Assembly: GCA_963663265.2 (NCBI GenBank)
Contig: CAXXXM010000002.1
Location: 1,798,001-1,862,000, forward strand
Origin: JAEXOD01 sp963663265
GTDB lineage: Bacteria; Bacteroidota; Ignavibacteria; Ignavibacteriales; Melioribacteraceae
Length of the DNA stretch: 64,000 nt
Reading direction: 5' to 3'
Shown here: positions 46,734 to 55,672 of the stretch, piece after piece
Layout: each line of letters opens with the position of its first letter
How positions within the stretch are numbered: position 1 is the stretch's first letter
Notes under the pieces: generated by a model
What the model was told of the DNA's origin: nothing
Seen by the model: only the letters and a program-made list of their open reading frames with translations
Databases searched by the model: none
Made by a program: the position numbers and the translations under genes

Positions 46734-47573
46734 ATGGTTCAAGGTTTTGCATTTATATTATTGTTTGTGATTACTTTTCCTGTTTTTGGGCAAAGTGCAA
46801 AATACAGCAATAAAAATATTAGTACTTTAAGCAAAATATATAACGGGTTGAGCGAATCAGTTGAATTATATGATTTGCCAATTCTTGCTGCATATTTAGG
46901 ACGAAATACCATTTTGCCTAACAATAGTAAAATTGGTTTTAAAATCGGTTCATCAAGTTTAGACATGGAAATATCCAAAAGTTTTGCAAACTCAAAAAAT
47001 CATACACTTGGTAGTATTGATAAAGATATGATACCGGATTTGATTTTTTATTCTCGCCTTGCAATTACAGCTTCATTAGATGTACTTACTGATTCAGATA
47101 TTTCGTCAACAAGTTTCAGACAGATTTTTTTATTTAAGAAATCTCTTCTTTATACTTATACATTTACAGAGTATGTAAAAAACATAGTTTATAGAGAAAG
47201 ACCGGATAAATCGGATTCCAGAAGTTTTTTTAGCGGGCATACATCAACTACTTTTGCTGCTTCAACTTTTTTGTATCGAGAGTTGAACGATTTTTACGAT
47301 AAGTGGGACGTAACTCGAGTAGATAAATCTTTACGAACAACTTTTAAAACTGCTACTTTTGGAGTGCTTTATGGTTGGGCTGGTTATGTTGGTTATAGTA
47401 GAATTAGAGATGGCAAGCATTACTTATCTGATGTGTTGACGGGAGCAGTTGTTGGAACTGCCATTTCGTATATTGTTTATGAATTGTATAATAATAAAGA
47501 AAAATTAACCCCAAATTTTAACTTATCTGTTGTAAACAAATCCTTTTTTGTTTCATATCAAATGCAGATGTGA
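46734..47573 (+). CDS. PAP2-family phosphatase, exported
   Basis: A 279-residue protein with signal peptide MVQGFAFILLFVITFPVFGQ and the complete phosphatidic acid phosphatase type 2 triad: KNIVYRERP (K-x6-RP), FFSGHTSTTFAAS (SGH) and SRIRDGKHYLSDVL (SR-x5-H). Enzymes of this fold remove phosphate from lipid phosphates, pyrophosphates or small molecules. The ATG is one base after the CotH stop, so kinase and phosphatase are made from one message, suggesting opposite steps on an envelope phospho-group (inference). Only weak membrane segments besides the signal, so it may be periplasmic or outer-membrane associated. Confidence 0.9.
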   Translation: MVQGFAFILLFVITFPVFGQSAKYSNKNISTLSKIYNGLSESVELYDLPILAAYLGRNTILPNNSKIGFKIGSSSLDMEISKSFANSKNHTLGSIDKDMIPDLIFYSRLAITASLDVLTDSDISSTSFRQIFLFKKSLLYTYTFTEYVKNIVYRERPDKSDSRSFFSGHTSTTFAASTFLYRELNDFYDKWDVTRVDKSLRTTFKTATFGVLYGWAGYVGYSRIRDGKHYLSDVLTGAVVGTAISYIVYELYNNKEKLTPNFNLSVVNKSFFVSYQMQM

Positions 47574-47672
47574 AAAATTTTTCCCTTTTACCAATTATTT
47601 TGCATGTAATTTTTGTATATTAGCGTAAATTATTAATACTAAAAGAATTACACATTTTACGGGCTGGTTTTT

Positions 47673-48959
47673 ATGAAAAAAACGTTTATTGGTATTAAGG
47701 AAAAGCCTTCGCTATTACAGACTCTTCCCTTAAGCTTTCAACATTTAACAGCAATGTTTGGTGCTACTATATTAGTCCCTATATTAGTAGGGATTGACCC
47801 TGCAATTGCATTGCTTATGAATGGCATTGGTACTATTATTTATTCCTATGTTACTAAAGGTGGGATACCGGCTTATCTTGGTTCAAGTTTTGCATTTATT
47901 GCACCTACTCTTTTAATTATTTCAAGTTATGGTAATTTTCAACATGCACAAACCGGCTTTATATTTTTTGGATTCTTTTTTATTTTAATTTCGCAAGTAA
48001 TAAAATATTACGGATTAAAATGGATTGAAATAATAATGCCCCCCGTTGTTATGGGGAGTGTGGTGGCAATAATAGGATTAGAATTAGCCCCAATAGCGGC
48101 ACAGCAAGCAGGATTGGCACCGTATGCAGCTGAAACGGGAAAAGTAGTAACAGCTTTTCAATTTGATTATAATATTTTATTTGTTTCGTTATTAACTTTA
48201 TTTGTTGGAGTTTTTGGCTCAGTAATGTTTAAAGGCTTTTTGCAAATAATACCAATATTAACCGCAGTAATTGTTGGGTATGTTGCGGCTCTTTTTATGG
48301 GTATGGTAAATACAGAATCTATTGCGAAAGCAGCTTGGTTTTCACTTCCAAAGTTTCATGCCCCAATATTTGATTTAAATGCAATATTAATTATTGCACC
48401 GGCTTGTATTGTTGTTTTGGCAGAACATATAAGTCATTTAATTGTTACCGGAAAAATTACAGAATCGGATTTAATGAGTGACCCCGGTTTGGATAAGTCT
48501 TTACTTGGAGATGGAATCAGCAATGTCATATCCGGTTTTACAGGGTCTACCCCTAATACCACCTATGGCGAAAATATTGGAGTTATGGCAATAACAAAAG
48601 TTTATTCTGTTAAGGTAATACGTTTTGCAGCAATATTAGCTATAACATTTTCATTAATTGGTAAAATTTCTGCAATTATTTCTTCTATTCCAACTGCGGT
48701 AATGGGGGGAGTAACACTTCTTTTATACGGAGTTATTGCAGTTCAAGGATTTAGAATATTTGTTGACCAGAAAGTTGATTTCAGCAAAAATAAAAACATG
48801 GTTGTTGGTGCGGTTTCGTTTGTGCTTGGTATAAGTGGTGCTGCAATTAATATTGGAACTGTACAGTTAAAGGGAATGGCATTGGCTGCAGTTGTTGGAG
48901 TTCTTTTATCGTTAATTTTTTATGTTGCAAATAAATTTAAGTTGTTAAATGAGGAATAA
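47673..48959 (+). CDS. uraA: Uracil/xanthine permease (UraA-like, NCS2 family)
   Basis: A 428-residue transporter with about 12-14 membrane segments, the length of E. coli UraA. Motifs: PLSFQHLTAMFGATILVPILVGIDPAIALLMNG, GGIPAYLGSSFAFIAP, the substrate Glu block VVLAEHISHLIVTGKI, and FTGSTPNTTYGENIGVMAITKVYS (NCS2 signature with QN-like pair). It takes up uracil with protons. The PreA-like gene begins 13 bp downstream with its own ribosome site, which fits pyrimidine use. A promoter is expected in the 99 bp upstream; no clear box seen. Confidence 0.92.
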   Translation: MKKTFIGIKEKPSLLQTLPLSFQHLTAMFGATILVPILVGIDPAIALLMNGIGTIIYSYVTKGGIPAYLGSSFAFIAPTLLIISSYGNFQHAQTGFIFFGFFFILISQVIKYYGLKWIEIIMPPVVMGSVVAIIGLELAPIAAQQAGLAPYAAETGKVVTAFQFDYNILFVSLLTLFVGVFGSVMFKGFLQIIPILTAVIVGYVAALFMGMVNTESIAKAAWFSLPKFHAPIFDLNAILIIAPACIVVLAEHISHLIVTGKITESDLMSDPGLDKSLLGDGISNVISGFTGSTPNTTYGENIGVMAITKVYSVKVIRFAAILAITFSLIGKISAIISSIPTAVMGGVTLLLYGVIAVQGFRIFVDQKVDFSKNKNMVVGAVSFVLGISGAAINIGTVQLKGMALAAVVGVLLSLIFYVANKFKLLNEE

Positions 48960-48972
48960 GTGAGGAGTTGTT

Positions 48973-50181
48973 ATGAAAAAATCTTTACAAGTAATTAGTA
49001 ATGGATTGACATATGAAAATCCATTTGTTTTGGCATCGGGACCTCCAACAGCAAGCAGCGAACAAATTCTAAAAGCATTTAAATTGGGATGGGGTGGTGC
49101 AGTTACAAAAACAATTAAAGTTGCAGATGTTAAAAGTTCAAATGTAACTCCACGTTTTGCAGCATTAAAAAATAGAAGTTATGTTTATGGATTTGAAAAC
49201 ATTGAAATGGTTTCGGAAAAAAATGCAGATTACTGGATTGATGAAATAGATAGAATTAAAGATATTTTTCCAGAAAAGGTATTAATAGCAAGCGTTATGG
49301 GGACAAGGGGAGTTGATACATGGGAAGAAATTACAGAACTAATGAATAAAACAAGTGCCGATGCAGTTGAACTAAATTTTTCTTGTCCAAATGGAGTGAC
49401 TTCTCAAGGATTAGGAATGGCTATTGGTCAGGATAATGAAGTTATTGAAATGCTTACAAGAGCAGTTAAGTCAGTTTCCAAAATACCTGTAATAGTTAAA
49501 TTAACTCCAAATGTTTCAAGTATATCTGCTGCAGCAAGTGCCGCCTTAAAAGGAGGAGCAGATGGAATTTGTGCAATTAACACGGTTTTATCTATCGCGG
49601 GGGTTGATTTAGACACTTTAACTCCTTACCCAAATGTTGGCGGTAAGTCAACTTATGGAGGCTTATCAGGTTACTGCGTTAAGCCGATTGGATTAAGATG
49701 TGTTGCAGAAGTATCGAGTGTAATGGAAAATAATAATTATAAAAACATTTCAATGCATGCCTGTGGCGGAGTTGCGGATTGGAAAGATGCAGCAGAATAT
49801 ATCACACTTGGGGCAGATGTTACTCAAGTGTGTACTGAGGTTATGCTTAAAGGGATGCAAATTATTGATAAATTAAAATATGGTTTGGAAAACTATTTAG
49901 AAAAGAAGAACTTTAATAGTGTGGAAGAACTGAGAGGTGCGGCTATTAACAGGCTTACGTTACACGGTAATTTAGATAGAAATCATACAGTTAAAGCCGA
50001 AATTGATTATAAGAAATGTAATAGTTGTGGAAGCTGTATTATTGCTTGTGCCGATTCGGCATATAATGCAATAAAAAGTGTAAACAATAAAACAGTTATT
50101 GATGATACACTTTGTAAAGGATGTTCTCTTTGTTCGTTTGTTTGTCCATCAAGTGCTATTGCTATGAATGTTTTTAATTAA
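48973..50181 (+). CDS. preA: PreA-like NAD-dependent dihydropyrimidine dehydrogenase subunit
   Basis: A 402-residue protein: FMN-binding TIM barrel of the dihydroorotate dehydrogenase class (NPFVLASGPPTASSEQI, ELNFSCPNGVTSQGLGMAIGQ, HACGGVADWKDAAEYITLGA) and a C-terminal pair of 4Fe-4S motifs (CNSCGSCIIACADSAY, CKGCSLCSFVCPSSAI). This layout is PreA of the PreTA dihydropyrimidine dehydrogenase, which reduces uracil/thymine reversibly with NADH. The FAD partner PreT is not coded nearby. Directly behind the uracil permease (13 bp), in keeping with a pyrimidine uptake and reduction operon; an alternative is a PyrD1B-like role. Confidence 0.88.
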   Translation: MKKSLQVISNGLTYENPFVLASGPPTASSEQILKAFKLGWGGAVTKTIKVADVKSSNVTPRFAALKNRSYVYGFENIEMVSEKNADYWIDEIDRIKDIFPEKVLIASVMGTRGVDTWEEITELMNKTSADAVELNFSCPNGVTSQGLGMAIGQDNEVIEMLTRAVKSVSKIPVIVKLTPNVSSISAAASAALKGGADGICAINTVLSIAGVDLDTLTPYPNVGGKSTYGGLSGYCVKPIGLRCVAEVSSVMENNNYKNISMHACGGVADWKDAAEYITLGADVTQVCTEVMLKGMQIIDKLKYGLENYLEKKNFNSVEELRGAAINRLTLHGNLDRNHTVKAEIDYKKCNSCGSCIIACADSAYNAIKSVNNKTVIDDTLCKGCSLCSFVCPSSAIAMNVFN

Positions 50182-50331
50182 AATTTAATTATAATATTGA
50201 ACCTTTTAATAATTAATTTAATTAATTAATTATAGAGCAAAATATTCTATTAATTGATAATAAATTATTATATGCAATTTATTATGATTGAAAAATTTTG
50301 TAGTTTTAATATTTAAATTTTTGGAGATATT

Positions 50332-51423
50332 ATGTCAGATATAAGTAAAGTTGAAGTATTAGATGCTTTAAGTAAAGTTATTGATCCTGATCTAAAAAAA
50401 GATATAGTTTCATTAAACATGGTAAAGGATATAAAGATTGAAGGGAATAAAGTAACAGTTCAAATTGAATTGACTACTCCGGCCTGCCCGTTAAAAGAGC
50501 AAATAAAAAGTGATTGTATTAATGCTATAAAAAATGAAATTCCTGGAGCTGCTGAAGTAGTTGTAAATTTGAGTGCAAATGTTAAAGCACATAAAAATGA
50601 TGCAAAGGATTCAATTATACCAGGTGTTAAAAATACAATTGCAGTTGCAAGCGGAAAAGGTGGTGTTGGTAAAAGTACAGTTGCTGTTAATTTAGCTGTT
50701 GCTTTGGCAAATGAAGGTGCAAAAGTTGGTCTTATAGATGCCGATATTTATGGACCAAGTATTCCTTTGATGTTAGGAATAGAAAAAAAACCTAAAATAT
50801 ATGCTGACCCTCTTACCAATAAAATGCTTCCTCTTGAAAACTATGGTGTAAAATTAATGTCAATTGGCTTTTTAATGGAAGATGACTCACCTGTAATTTG
50901 GCGTGGGCCTATGGCAAGTGGAGCAGTTAAACAATTTATGAGTGATGTTGAATGGGGTGAACTTGATTATTTGATTTTTGATTTACCTCCGGGAACAGGC
51001 GATATTCAGTTAACTTTAGTACAAACTATTCCATTAACAGGAGCAGTTATTGTTACTACACCTCAAAATGTATCGTTAATTGATGCACGTAAAGGCTTAA
51101 AAATGTTTGAAAGAGTAAACGTGCCTGTTTTTGGTATTGTTGAAAACATGAGCTATTTTATTGCTCCTGATACAGGCAATAGATATGATATTTTTGGAGC
51201 AGGTGGAGGCGAAAAGTTGGCAAAAGAATTAAATACTAATTTCTTAGGCGGCGTTCCAATTAATCCTGATATTAGAGAAGGTGGAGATAATGGTGCCCCT
51301 ATTGTTATTGCTAAGCCGAGATCTGCCGAAGCTGAAAAGATTACAGAAATAGCACGCAGACTTGCCGCTGAAATTAGTATAAACAATGAAAATACTGAAG
51401 ATAAAATTGAAATAGAGCTTTAA
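50332..51423 (+). CDS. mrp: Mrp/ApbC-family P-loop ATPase
   Basis: A 363-residue protein: N-terminal MIP18/DUF59 domain (about 5-80, VIDPDLKKDIVSLNMV, TTPACPLKEQI) and ParA/MinD-like ATPase with deviant Walker A GKGGVGKSTVAVNLA, DADIYGPSIPLMLG and FDLPPGTGD. Such proteins carry iron-sulfur clusters to target proteins. The CxxC usually found near VENMSYF is absent: here NMSYFIAPDTGNRYDIFG, so cluster binding may use another site. A NifU-like scaffold gene starts 34 bp downstream, supporting a role in Fe-S assembly. Confidence 0.93.
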   Translation: MSDISKVEVLDALSKVIDPDLKKDIVSLNMVKDIKIEGNKVTVQIELTTPACPLKEQIKSDCINAIKNEIPGAAEVVVNLSANVKAHKNDAKDSIIPGVKNTIAVASGKGGVGKSTVAVNLAVALANEGAKVGLIDADIYGPSIPLMLGIEKKPKIYADPLTNKMLPLENYGVKLMSIGFLMEDDSPVIWRGPMASGAVKQFMSDVEWGELDYLIFDLPPGTGDIQLTLVQTIPLTGAVIVTTPQNVSLIDARKGLKMFERVNVPVFGIVENMSYFIAPDTGNRYDIFGAGGGEKLAKELNTNFLGGVPINPDIREGGDNGAPIVIAKPRSAEAEKITEIARRLAAEISINNENTEDKIEIEL

Positions 51424-51456
51424 ACTAATAGCGTAATTGAACATAAAGGAATTAAA

Positions 51457-51696
51457 ATGAGCAGTAACTTCTATGAAAGAGTTGAGATAGCGTTAGAGAA
51501 AATTAGACCTTACTTAAAGGCTGATGGTGGAGATGTTGAATTAGTAAGAGTTACAGAAGATGGAATTGTTGAAGTGAAGTTAACTGGTGCCTGCGTTGGC
51601 TGCCCAATGAGTCAAATGACTTTAAGAGCTGGGGTAGAAAGAGCACTAATTAGAGAAATTCCTGGTATTCGTAGAGTTGAACAGGTAAATAATTAA
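51457..51696 (+). CDS. NifU C-terminal-domain (NfuA-like) Fe-S scaffold
   Basis: A 79-residue single NifU_C domain: IRPYLKADGGDVELVRV, then the cluster motif TGACVGCPMSQMTLRAGVERAL (CxxC). Such short Nfu proteins hold a bridging 4Fe-4S cluster on a dimer and hand it to targets. AAGGAATT before the ATG is a fair ribosome site. Lies between mrp and tpiA, likely co-transcribed with mrp. Confidence 0.94.
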   Translation: MSSNFYERVEIALEKIRPYLKADGGDVELVRVTEDGIVEVKLTGACVGCPMSQMTLRAGVERALIREIPGIRRVEQVNN

Positions 51697-51738
51697 TTCT
51701 ACTGATTTAACAAAATTATTTAAAATAAAGGTATAAAA

Positions 51739-52494
51739 ATGCGTAAAAAAATAGTAGCCGGTAATTGGAAAATGTTTAATAATTTGAATGAAAGTGTAAC
51801 ACTTATTTCAGAACTTAAACAAGAACTTGCAAATACCGAAGTTAATTGTAAAGTTGTTATTTGTCCCCCATTTACTTCATTAGAAACAGCATCAACATTA
51901 TTAAAAGATTCTGTTGTTGAAGTTGGTGCTCAAAATATGTTTTATGAAGATAATGGTGCTTATACAGCAGAAATTTCTGCAGGAATGCTTTTGAGCGTTG
52001 GCTGTAAATATGTAATTTTAGGACACTCGGAAAGAAGAACCATTTTTGGTGAAAATGATGAATTAATTAATAAAAAAATTAAAAAAGCATTAGCTTCCGG
52101 ATTAATTCCTATTTTCTGTATTGGTGAAACATTGGCAGAAAGAGAAGGCGGAGTAACTGAAAAAGTTATTGAAACCCAAGTAAAAAAAGGATTAGAAGGA
52201 ATATCAGAAGAAGATTTCAAAAAAATAGTTATTGCTTATGAACCTGTTTGGGCAATTGGCACAGGTAAAACTGCTACTCCGGCTCAAGCACAAGAAGTTC
52301 ATGCTTATATTCGTGGCTTATTAACTTCTTTGTATTCAAAAGAAGTAGCAGATGGTACAGTAATTCAGTATGGTGGAAGTGTTAAACCTGAAAATGCAAA
52401 AGAATTACTTTCTCAAGCTGATATTGATGGAGCTTTAGTTGGTGGTGCTTGTTTAAAAGCAAAATCATTTACTGAAATCATTAAATGTGCTTAA
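51739..52494 (+). CDS. tpiA: Triosephosphate isomerase
   Basis: A 251-residue TIM barrel with all active-site blocks: VAGNWKMFNN (Asn, Lys), LGHSERR (catalytic His), IAYEPVWAIGTGKTA (catalytic Glu and loop 6) and QYGGSVKPENA / DGALVGGACLKA (phosphate binding). Length is normal. It converts dihydroxyacetone phosphate and glyceraldehyde-3-phosphate in glycolysis. Forty-two bases after the Nfu gene; a terminator follows. Confidence 0.97.
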   Translation: MRKKIVAGNWKMFNNLNESVTLISELKQELANTEVNCKVVICPPFTSLETASTLLKDSVVEVGAQNMFYEDNGAYTAEISAGMLLSVGCKYVILGHSERRTIFGENDELINKKIKKALASGLIPIFCIGETLAEREGGVTEKVIETQVKKGLEGISEEDFKKIVIAYEPVWAIGTGKTATPAQAQEVHAYIRGLLTSLYSKEVADGTVIQYGGSVKPENAKELLSQADIDGALVGGACLKAKSFTEIIKCA

Positions 52495-52523
52495 TAATTA
52501 TTGAGTTTTAGATTTTTTTTGTG

Positions 52524-52556
52524 ACCTCTGCTATTATATTGGCAGAGGTTTTTTAT
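52524..52556 (+). terminator. Rho-independent terminator after tpiA
   Basis: Stem ACCTCTGC / GCAGAGGT with a loop TATTATATTG and tail TTTTTTATTTT; 30 bp past the stop. Confidence 0.9.
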
Positions 52557-52596
52557 TTTAAAACAATAAGTGTTAAATCATTACAAAGGTGTTTAA

Positions 52597-53049
52597 ATGG
52601 GAACGAAAAAAATGATGTTGGAAAACTTGTGGAAAATTTCCCGAGTAAGATTTGAAAGCATCAGAAATGATATTAAAGAAGAACAATTGGGATATAGGAT
52701 ACATCCCGAATCTAATTCTCTGGGATTTTTATTACGTCATATTGCAGAAGTGGAATTAATGCTTGGCAAAAGCGTTTTTAATTTTGAAGCAGATTTTGTA
52801 CCTCAAACTTTTGGTAAAAAATATATTGATAACACACTTTTTTCTAATTTAAATGAATTGTTAGATTTTATGTCTCTTTCATACGAAAAAATCCTGGATG
52901 GAATATCCAAAATTGATGAGGATGAATGTACTAAATTGGTTAAAACCCCAATTGGTGAGTTTTCTTTATCGGATGCAATCGGTAGATTAATAACTCATAC
53001 AAATTATCATGTTGGACAGATTGGCTTGATAATGAAATACGGGAAATAA
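52597..53049 (+). CDS. DinB-family protein
   Basis: A 150-residue four-helix protein of the DinB/YfiT superfamily: LENLWKISRVRFESIRNDIKEEQLGYRIHPESNSLGFLLRHIAEVE with the first metal-type His (LRHIAEVE) and the C-terminal ITHTNYHVGQIGLIMKYG with two more histidines, the usual 3-His metal site. Members act as thiol-dependent transferases or are of unknown role. Start ATG at 52597 with AAAGGTG upstream. The TPR lipoprotein gene starts 27 bp downstream. Confidence 0.9.
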   Translation: MGTKKMMLENLWKISRVRFESIRNDIKEEQLGYRIHPESNSLGFLLRHIAEVELMLGKSVFNFEADFVPQTFGKKYIDNTLFSNLNELLDFMSLSYEKILDGISKIDEDECTKLVKTPIGEFSLSDAIGRLITHTNYHVGQIGLIMKYGK

Positions 53050-53076
53050 AAAGCAATAATTAAAAGGAAAAATAAA

Positions 53077-53679
53077 ATGAAAACCAAATCGTTATATATC
53101 AACATGTCAGGTGTGATAATTGCTTTAATTGTAATTGTTTTTATTAGCACATCATGTACTGATAATAAAAAAACAAGTGCAAACACAGAGATGAAAGAAC
53201 AACAAATGCCTAATGATGATGTTCATAAAGGGAAAGGGGGAATGAACCCATCAAAAGATAATGTTGATAAAGAAGCAGTTAAACAGTTTGAAATGTTAAA
53301 AAAAGATTACGAAGCTAATCCAGGTGATACAACAAAGGCAAAAGCATACGCTCAAATGTTGGCGGCAGGTCACCAACCACAAGACGCAATAAAAATTTTT
53401 GAAGAGATTTTAAAAGTTGACAAAAAAAGAATTGATATTTTGTTACTTTTAACAATGGTTAATTATAACTTGCAGGATTTTAATAAAGCTGAAGAATATA
53501 CCAATCAAATTTTAAAACTTGATAAAAAACATTCGGAAGCCCTATATAATTCTGGGGCTATTGCAGCCGCAAAAGGTGATAACGAAAAAGCCAAAAAGAT
53601 ATGGGAAGATATTATAAGAAAATATCCAAATACTAAAGCCTCTAAGTATTCTGTTATGGCGTTAAATAATTTGAAGTAA
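53077..53679 (+). CDS. TPR-repeat lipoprotein
   Basis: A 200-residue lipoprotein: N-terminal hydrophobic segment ending in ISTSCTD (lipobox-like, Cys about 27), a charged linker with Met/Lys/Gly (residues 40-65), then at least three TPR-like helical pairs (about 80-195: PQDAIKIFEEILKVDKKRIDILLLL, FNKAEEYTNQILKLDKKHSEALYNSG, NEKAKKIWEDIIRKYPNTKAS). Likely a scaffold for protein contacts at a membrane. An AAAAGGAAAA ribosome site precedes the ATG. Confidence 0.88.
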   Translation: MKTKSLYINMSGVIIALIVIVFISTSCTDNKKTSANTEMKEQQMPNDDVHKGKGGMNPSKDNVDKEAVKQFEMLKKDYEANPGDTTKAKAYAQMLAAGHQPQDAIKIFEEILKVDKKRIDILLLLTMVNYNLQDFNKAEEYTNQILKLDKKHSEALYNSGAIAAAKGDNEKAKKIWEDIIRKYPNTKASKYSVMALNNLK

Positions 53680-54238
53680 TTAAGAAAAGTGACGGAAAGA
53701 AAGTGACGAGTGACGGAAAGGAAGTGACAAGTGACGTGTGACAAGTGACGAAAGACAGTAAATTGTGTTTCTTGGCGGTCATGATTGAGGACATTTAATA
53801 ATTGAGGAATAATTTCTTGGCGGTCATGGTCGTAGGTGTTGCAAAAGTCGAAAATCAAGTTCATGGGTGTCACGGTCGAGAATGTTGCAAAACTCTTAAA
53901 TCCCCAATCTCGGGTGTCACGGTCTGAACCGTGACACAAACTTTTATCAAAAACGCCGCTGTTTTTACAGTAAATTCATTCGGTCATGGTGAGACCATGA
54001 CCGCCCAGAAATAATTCCTCAATTATGAAACATCCACGGTCTCACCGTGACACTACTGTTTTTACCAAAAAACAGCTAAAATAAAGGTGTTTTGAATAAT
54101 AATTGTTGTGTCACGGTACGACCGATGACACCCGAGAATCGGGTTTGCTGAGTTTTGCAACAGCCACAGATCTTACACTCCTGAATTGGATCTCTGCGTA
54201 TTTCAATACCCTGGTAACAAGTGACAAAAGACAGTATT
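53680..54238. repeat. Intergenic repeat island, 559 bp
   Basis: No gene supported. It begins with GTGACGAGTGACGGAAAGG words (53690-53755), then several hairpin units: GTCACGGTCTGAACCGTGAC (53916-53935), GGTCATGGTGAGACCATGACC (53982-54002), and inverted copies of units found elsewhere: 53916-54002 matches 31375-31462 on the other strand, and 54070-54143 matches 25507-25580 on the other strand. Open frames over this region are repeat DNA in other frames. Confidence 0.8.
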
Positions 54239-55189
54239 TTAAGCACTCAACAAATATCCAACATATAAAGCATAACAAGCTAATAGCAACCCGCCTTCTA
54301 TTCTGTTTAGTTTAAATCCGGTTTTTAATAATGGAATAAGTAATAAACCCAAAACATTCATTACTGCAAAATCAACAATATTTATTTGTGATGATTTAAT
54401 TGGATTTATTAGTGATGAAATACCCAATATTCCCAATAAATTAAAAACATTGCTTCCAATAATATTTCCTACTGCAATATCAGCTTCTTTTTTAATTGCA
54501 GCAATAACCGAAGTGAATAATTCCGGTAATGAAGTGCCAACAGCAACAATAGTTAAGCCGATGACAGCTTCACTTAAATTAAAAATTTTAGCAATTGCAA
54601 CGGCACCATCAACAAATAAATTACCTCCAACAACCAATAACCCTAAACCACCAACAATAAAAGCAATTGATAAATAGATGTTTTGTTGTTTAATAGGAGC
54701 AACACTACTTTCTTGAGGTATGCTTTCATTAGTTGATTTAGATAATTTATATCCTAAAAAAGTATAAAGTAAAACACTTAATGTAAGAAAAAGACCTTCA
54801 ATGCGTGATATGTATCCATTAATCATAAACAGCGTTGCTATAATAGTAACAAAAATCATTATTGGAAGTTCTTTCTTAAGTATTTGTAAACTGATAGAAA
54901 TTGGAAAGATAATAGAAGAGATTCCCAAAATTAATGCAATATTGCTGATATTAGAGCCAACTATATTACCAACAGCAATTGAACCATGTCCATCGAGCGA
55001 GGCTTTAATACTGACCAATAACTCAGGGGCTGAAGTTCCAAAAGATACAATAGTTAATCCAATAATTAATGGACTTACACCAAATCTTTTTGCAATGGCA
55101 ACACTTCCTCTAACAAGTCCATCACCGCCTAAAACTAAAAATAACAATCCAAACAGAAGAAAAATAACAATTTGTAAAACTGACATCAT
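54239..55189 (-). CDS. Calcium/sodium antiporter (CaCA family, YrbG-like)
   Basis: A 316-residue membrane protein with about 10 segments in two inverted halves, each holding the alpha-repeat GxxxPE: FGTSAPELLVSIKASLDGHGSIAVGNIVGSNISN in the first and VGTSLPELFTSVIAAIKKEADIAVGNIIGSNVFN in the second. These motifs define K+-dependent or bacterial Na+/Ca2+ exchangers. Ion specificity cannot be told. The start codon used here is the ATG at 55189, although a second Met follows immediately. Single gene. Confidence 0.94.
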   Translation of the reverse strand: MMSVLQIVIFLLFGLLFLVLGGDGLVRGSVAIAKRFGVSPLIIGLTIVSFGTSAPELLVSIKASLDGHGSIAVGNIVGSNISNIALILGISSIIFPISISLQILKKELPIMIFVTIIATLFMINGYISRIEGLFLTLSVLLYTFLGYKLSKSTNESIPQESSVAPIKQQNIYLSIAFIVGGLGLLVVGGNLFVDGAVAIAKIFNLSEAVIGLTIVAVGTSLPELFTSVIAAIKKEADIAVGNIIGSNVFNLLGILGISSLINPIKSSQINIVDFAVMNVLGLLLIPLLKTGFKLNRIEGGLLLACYALYVGYLLSA

Positions 55190-55295
55190 ATTCCATTTAA
55201 TTTATTGAAAAAATTACTTAAATTTAGCTACAAAATTTCGATAATGTAATTAAGAACTAATTAATTAACAAACAGAAAGCAAATATAGTTTAAAA

Positions 55296-55565
55296 ATGAC
55301 AACAGAACAAAAAGCTAAATGGTTTGATAGTGCTTTAAGGTTTGGATTAGATGGAAAAATTCATCTTATTATGAAATCCAGAGTGGGTGGTAATTCGTCA
55401 TGGGCTATTATAGATACTGCCAACGAAAAAGTATTAAATTCAAACTTGGAATGGGAAGAAGAGCCTCCTGTTGAAAAAAGAGATGAGGGCTTTTTAACGC
55501 GTACTCGTTTTGCGTTTGATATGGCTGTTGAATTATATAAACAATTTAAAATGTTTGCCGAGTAG
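55296..55565 (+). CDS. Small protein of unknown function
   Basis: An 89-residue soluble protein: MTTEQKAKWFDSALRFGLDGKIHLIMKSRVGGNSSWAI, then an acidic linker EWEEEPPVEKRDEG and a C-terminal amphipathic helix RTRFAFDMAVELYKQFKMFAE. Codon use resembles its neighbours; ribosome site is weak (AAGCAAATA). No motif recognised. It lies 107 bp before prc with an AT-rich gap. Function unknown. Confidence 0.68.
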   Translation: MTTEQKAKWFDSALRFGLDGKIHLIMKSRVGGNSSWAIIDTANEKVLNSNLEWEEEPPVEKRDEGFLTRTRFAFDMAVELYKQFKMFAE

Positions 55566-55672
55566 TTAATATATAGTCTTCCTTGGGCATTATCTAAATT
55601 TAATTAAATTAATTAATTGAAACTTTAATAACTTATTAATGTATTAAAGTAAAAAATAATATTGGATAAATT

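Noticed and set aside
53505..54315. 144- and 70-codon frames in the 54-kb island
   Set aside because: Overlap the TPR gene or hairpin repeats; no ribosome sites and no protein-like composition.
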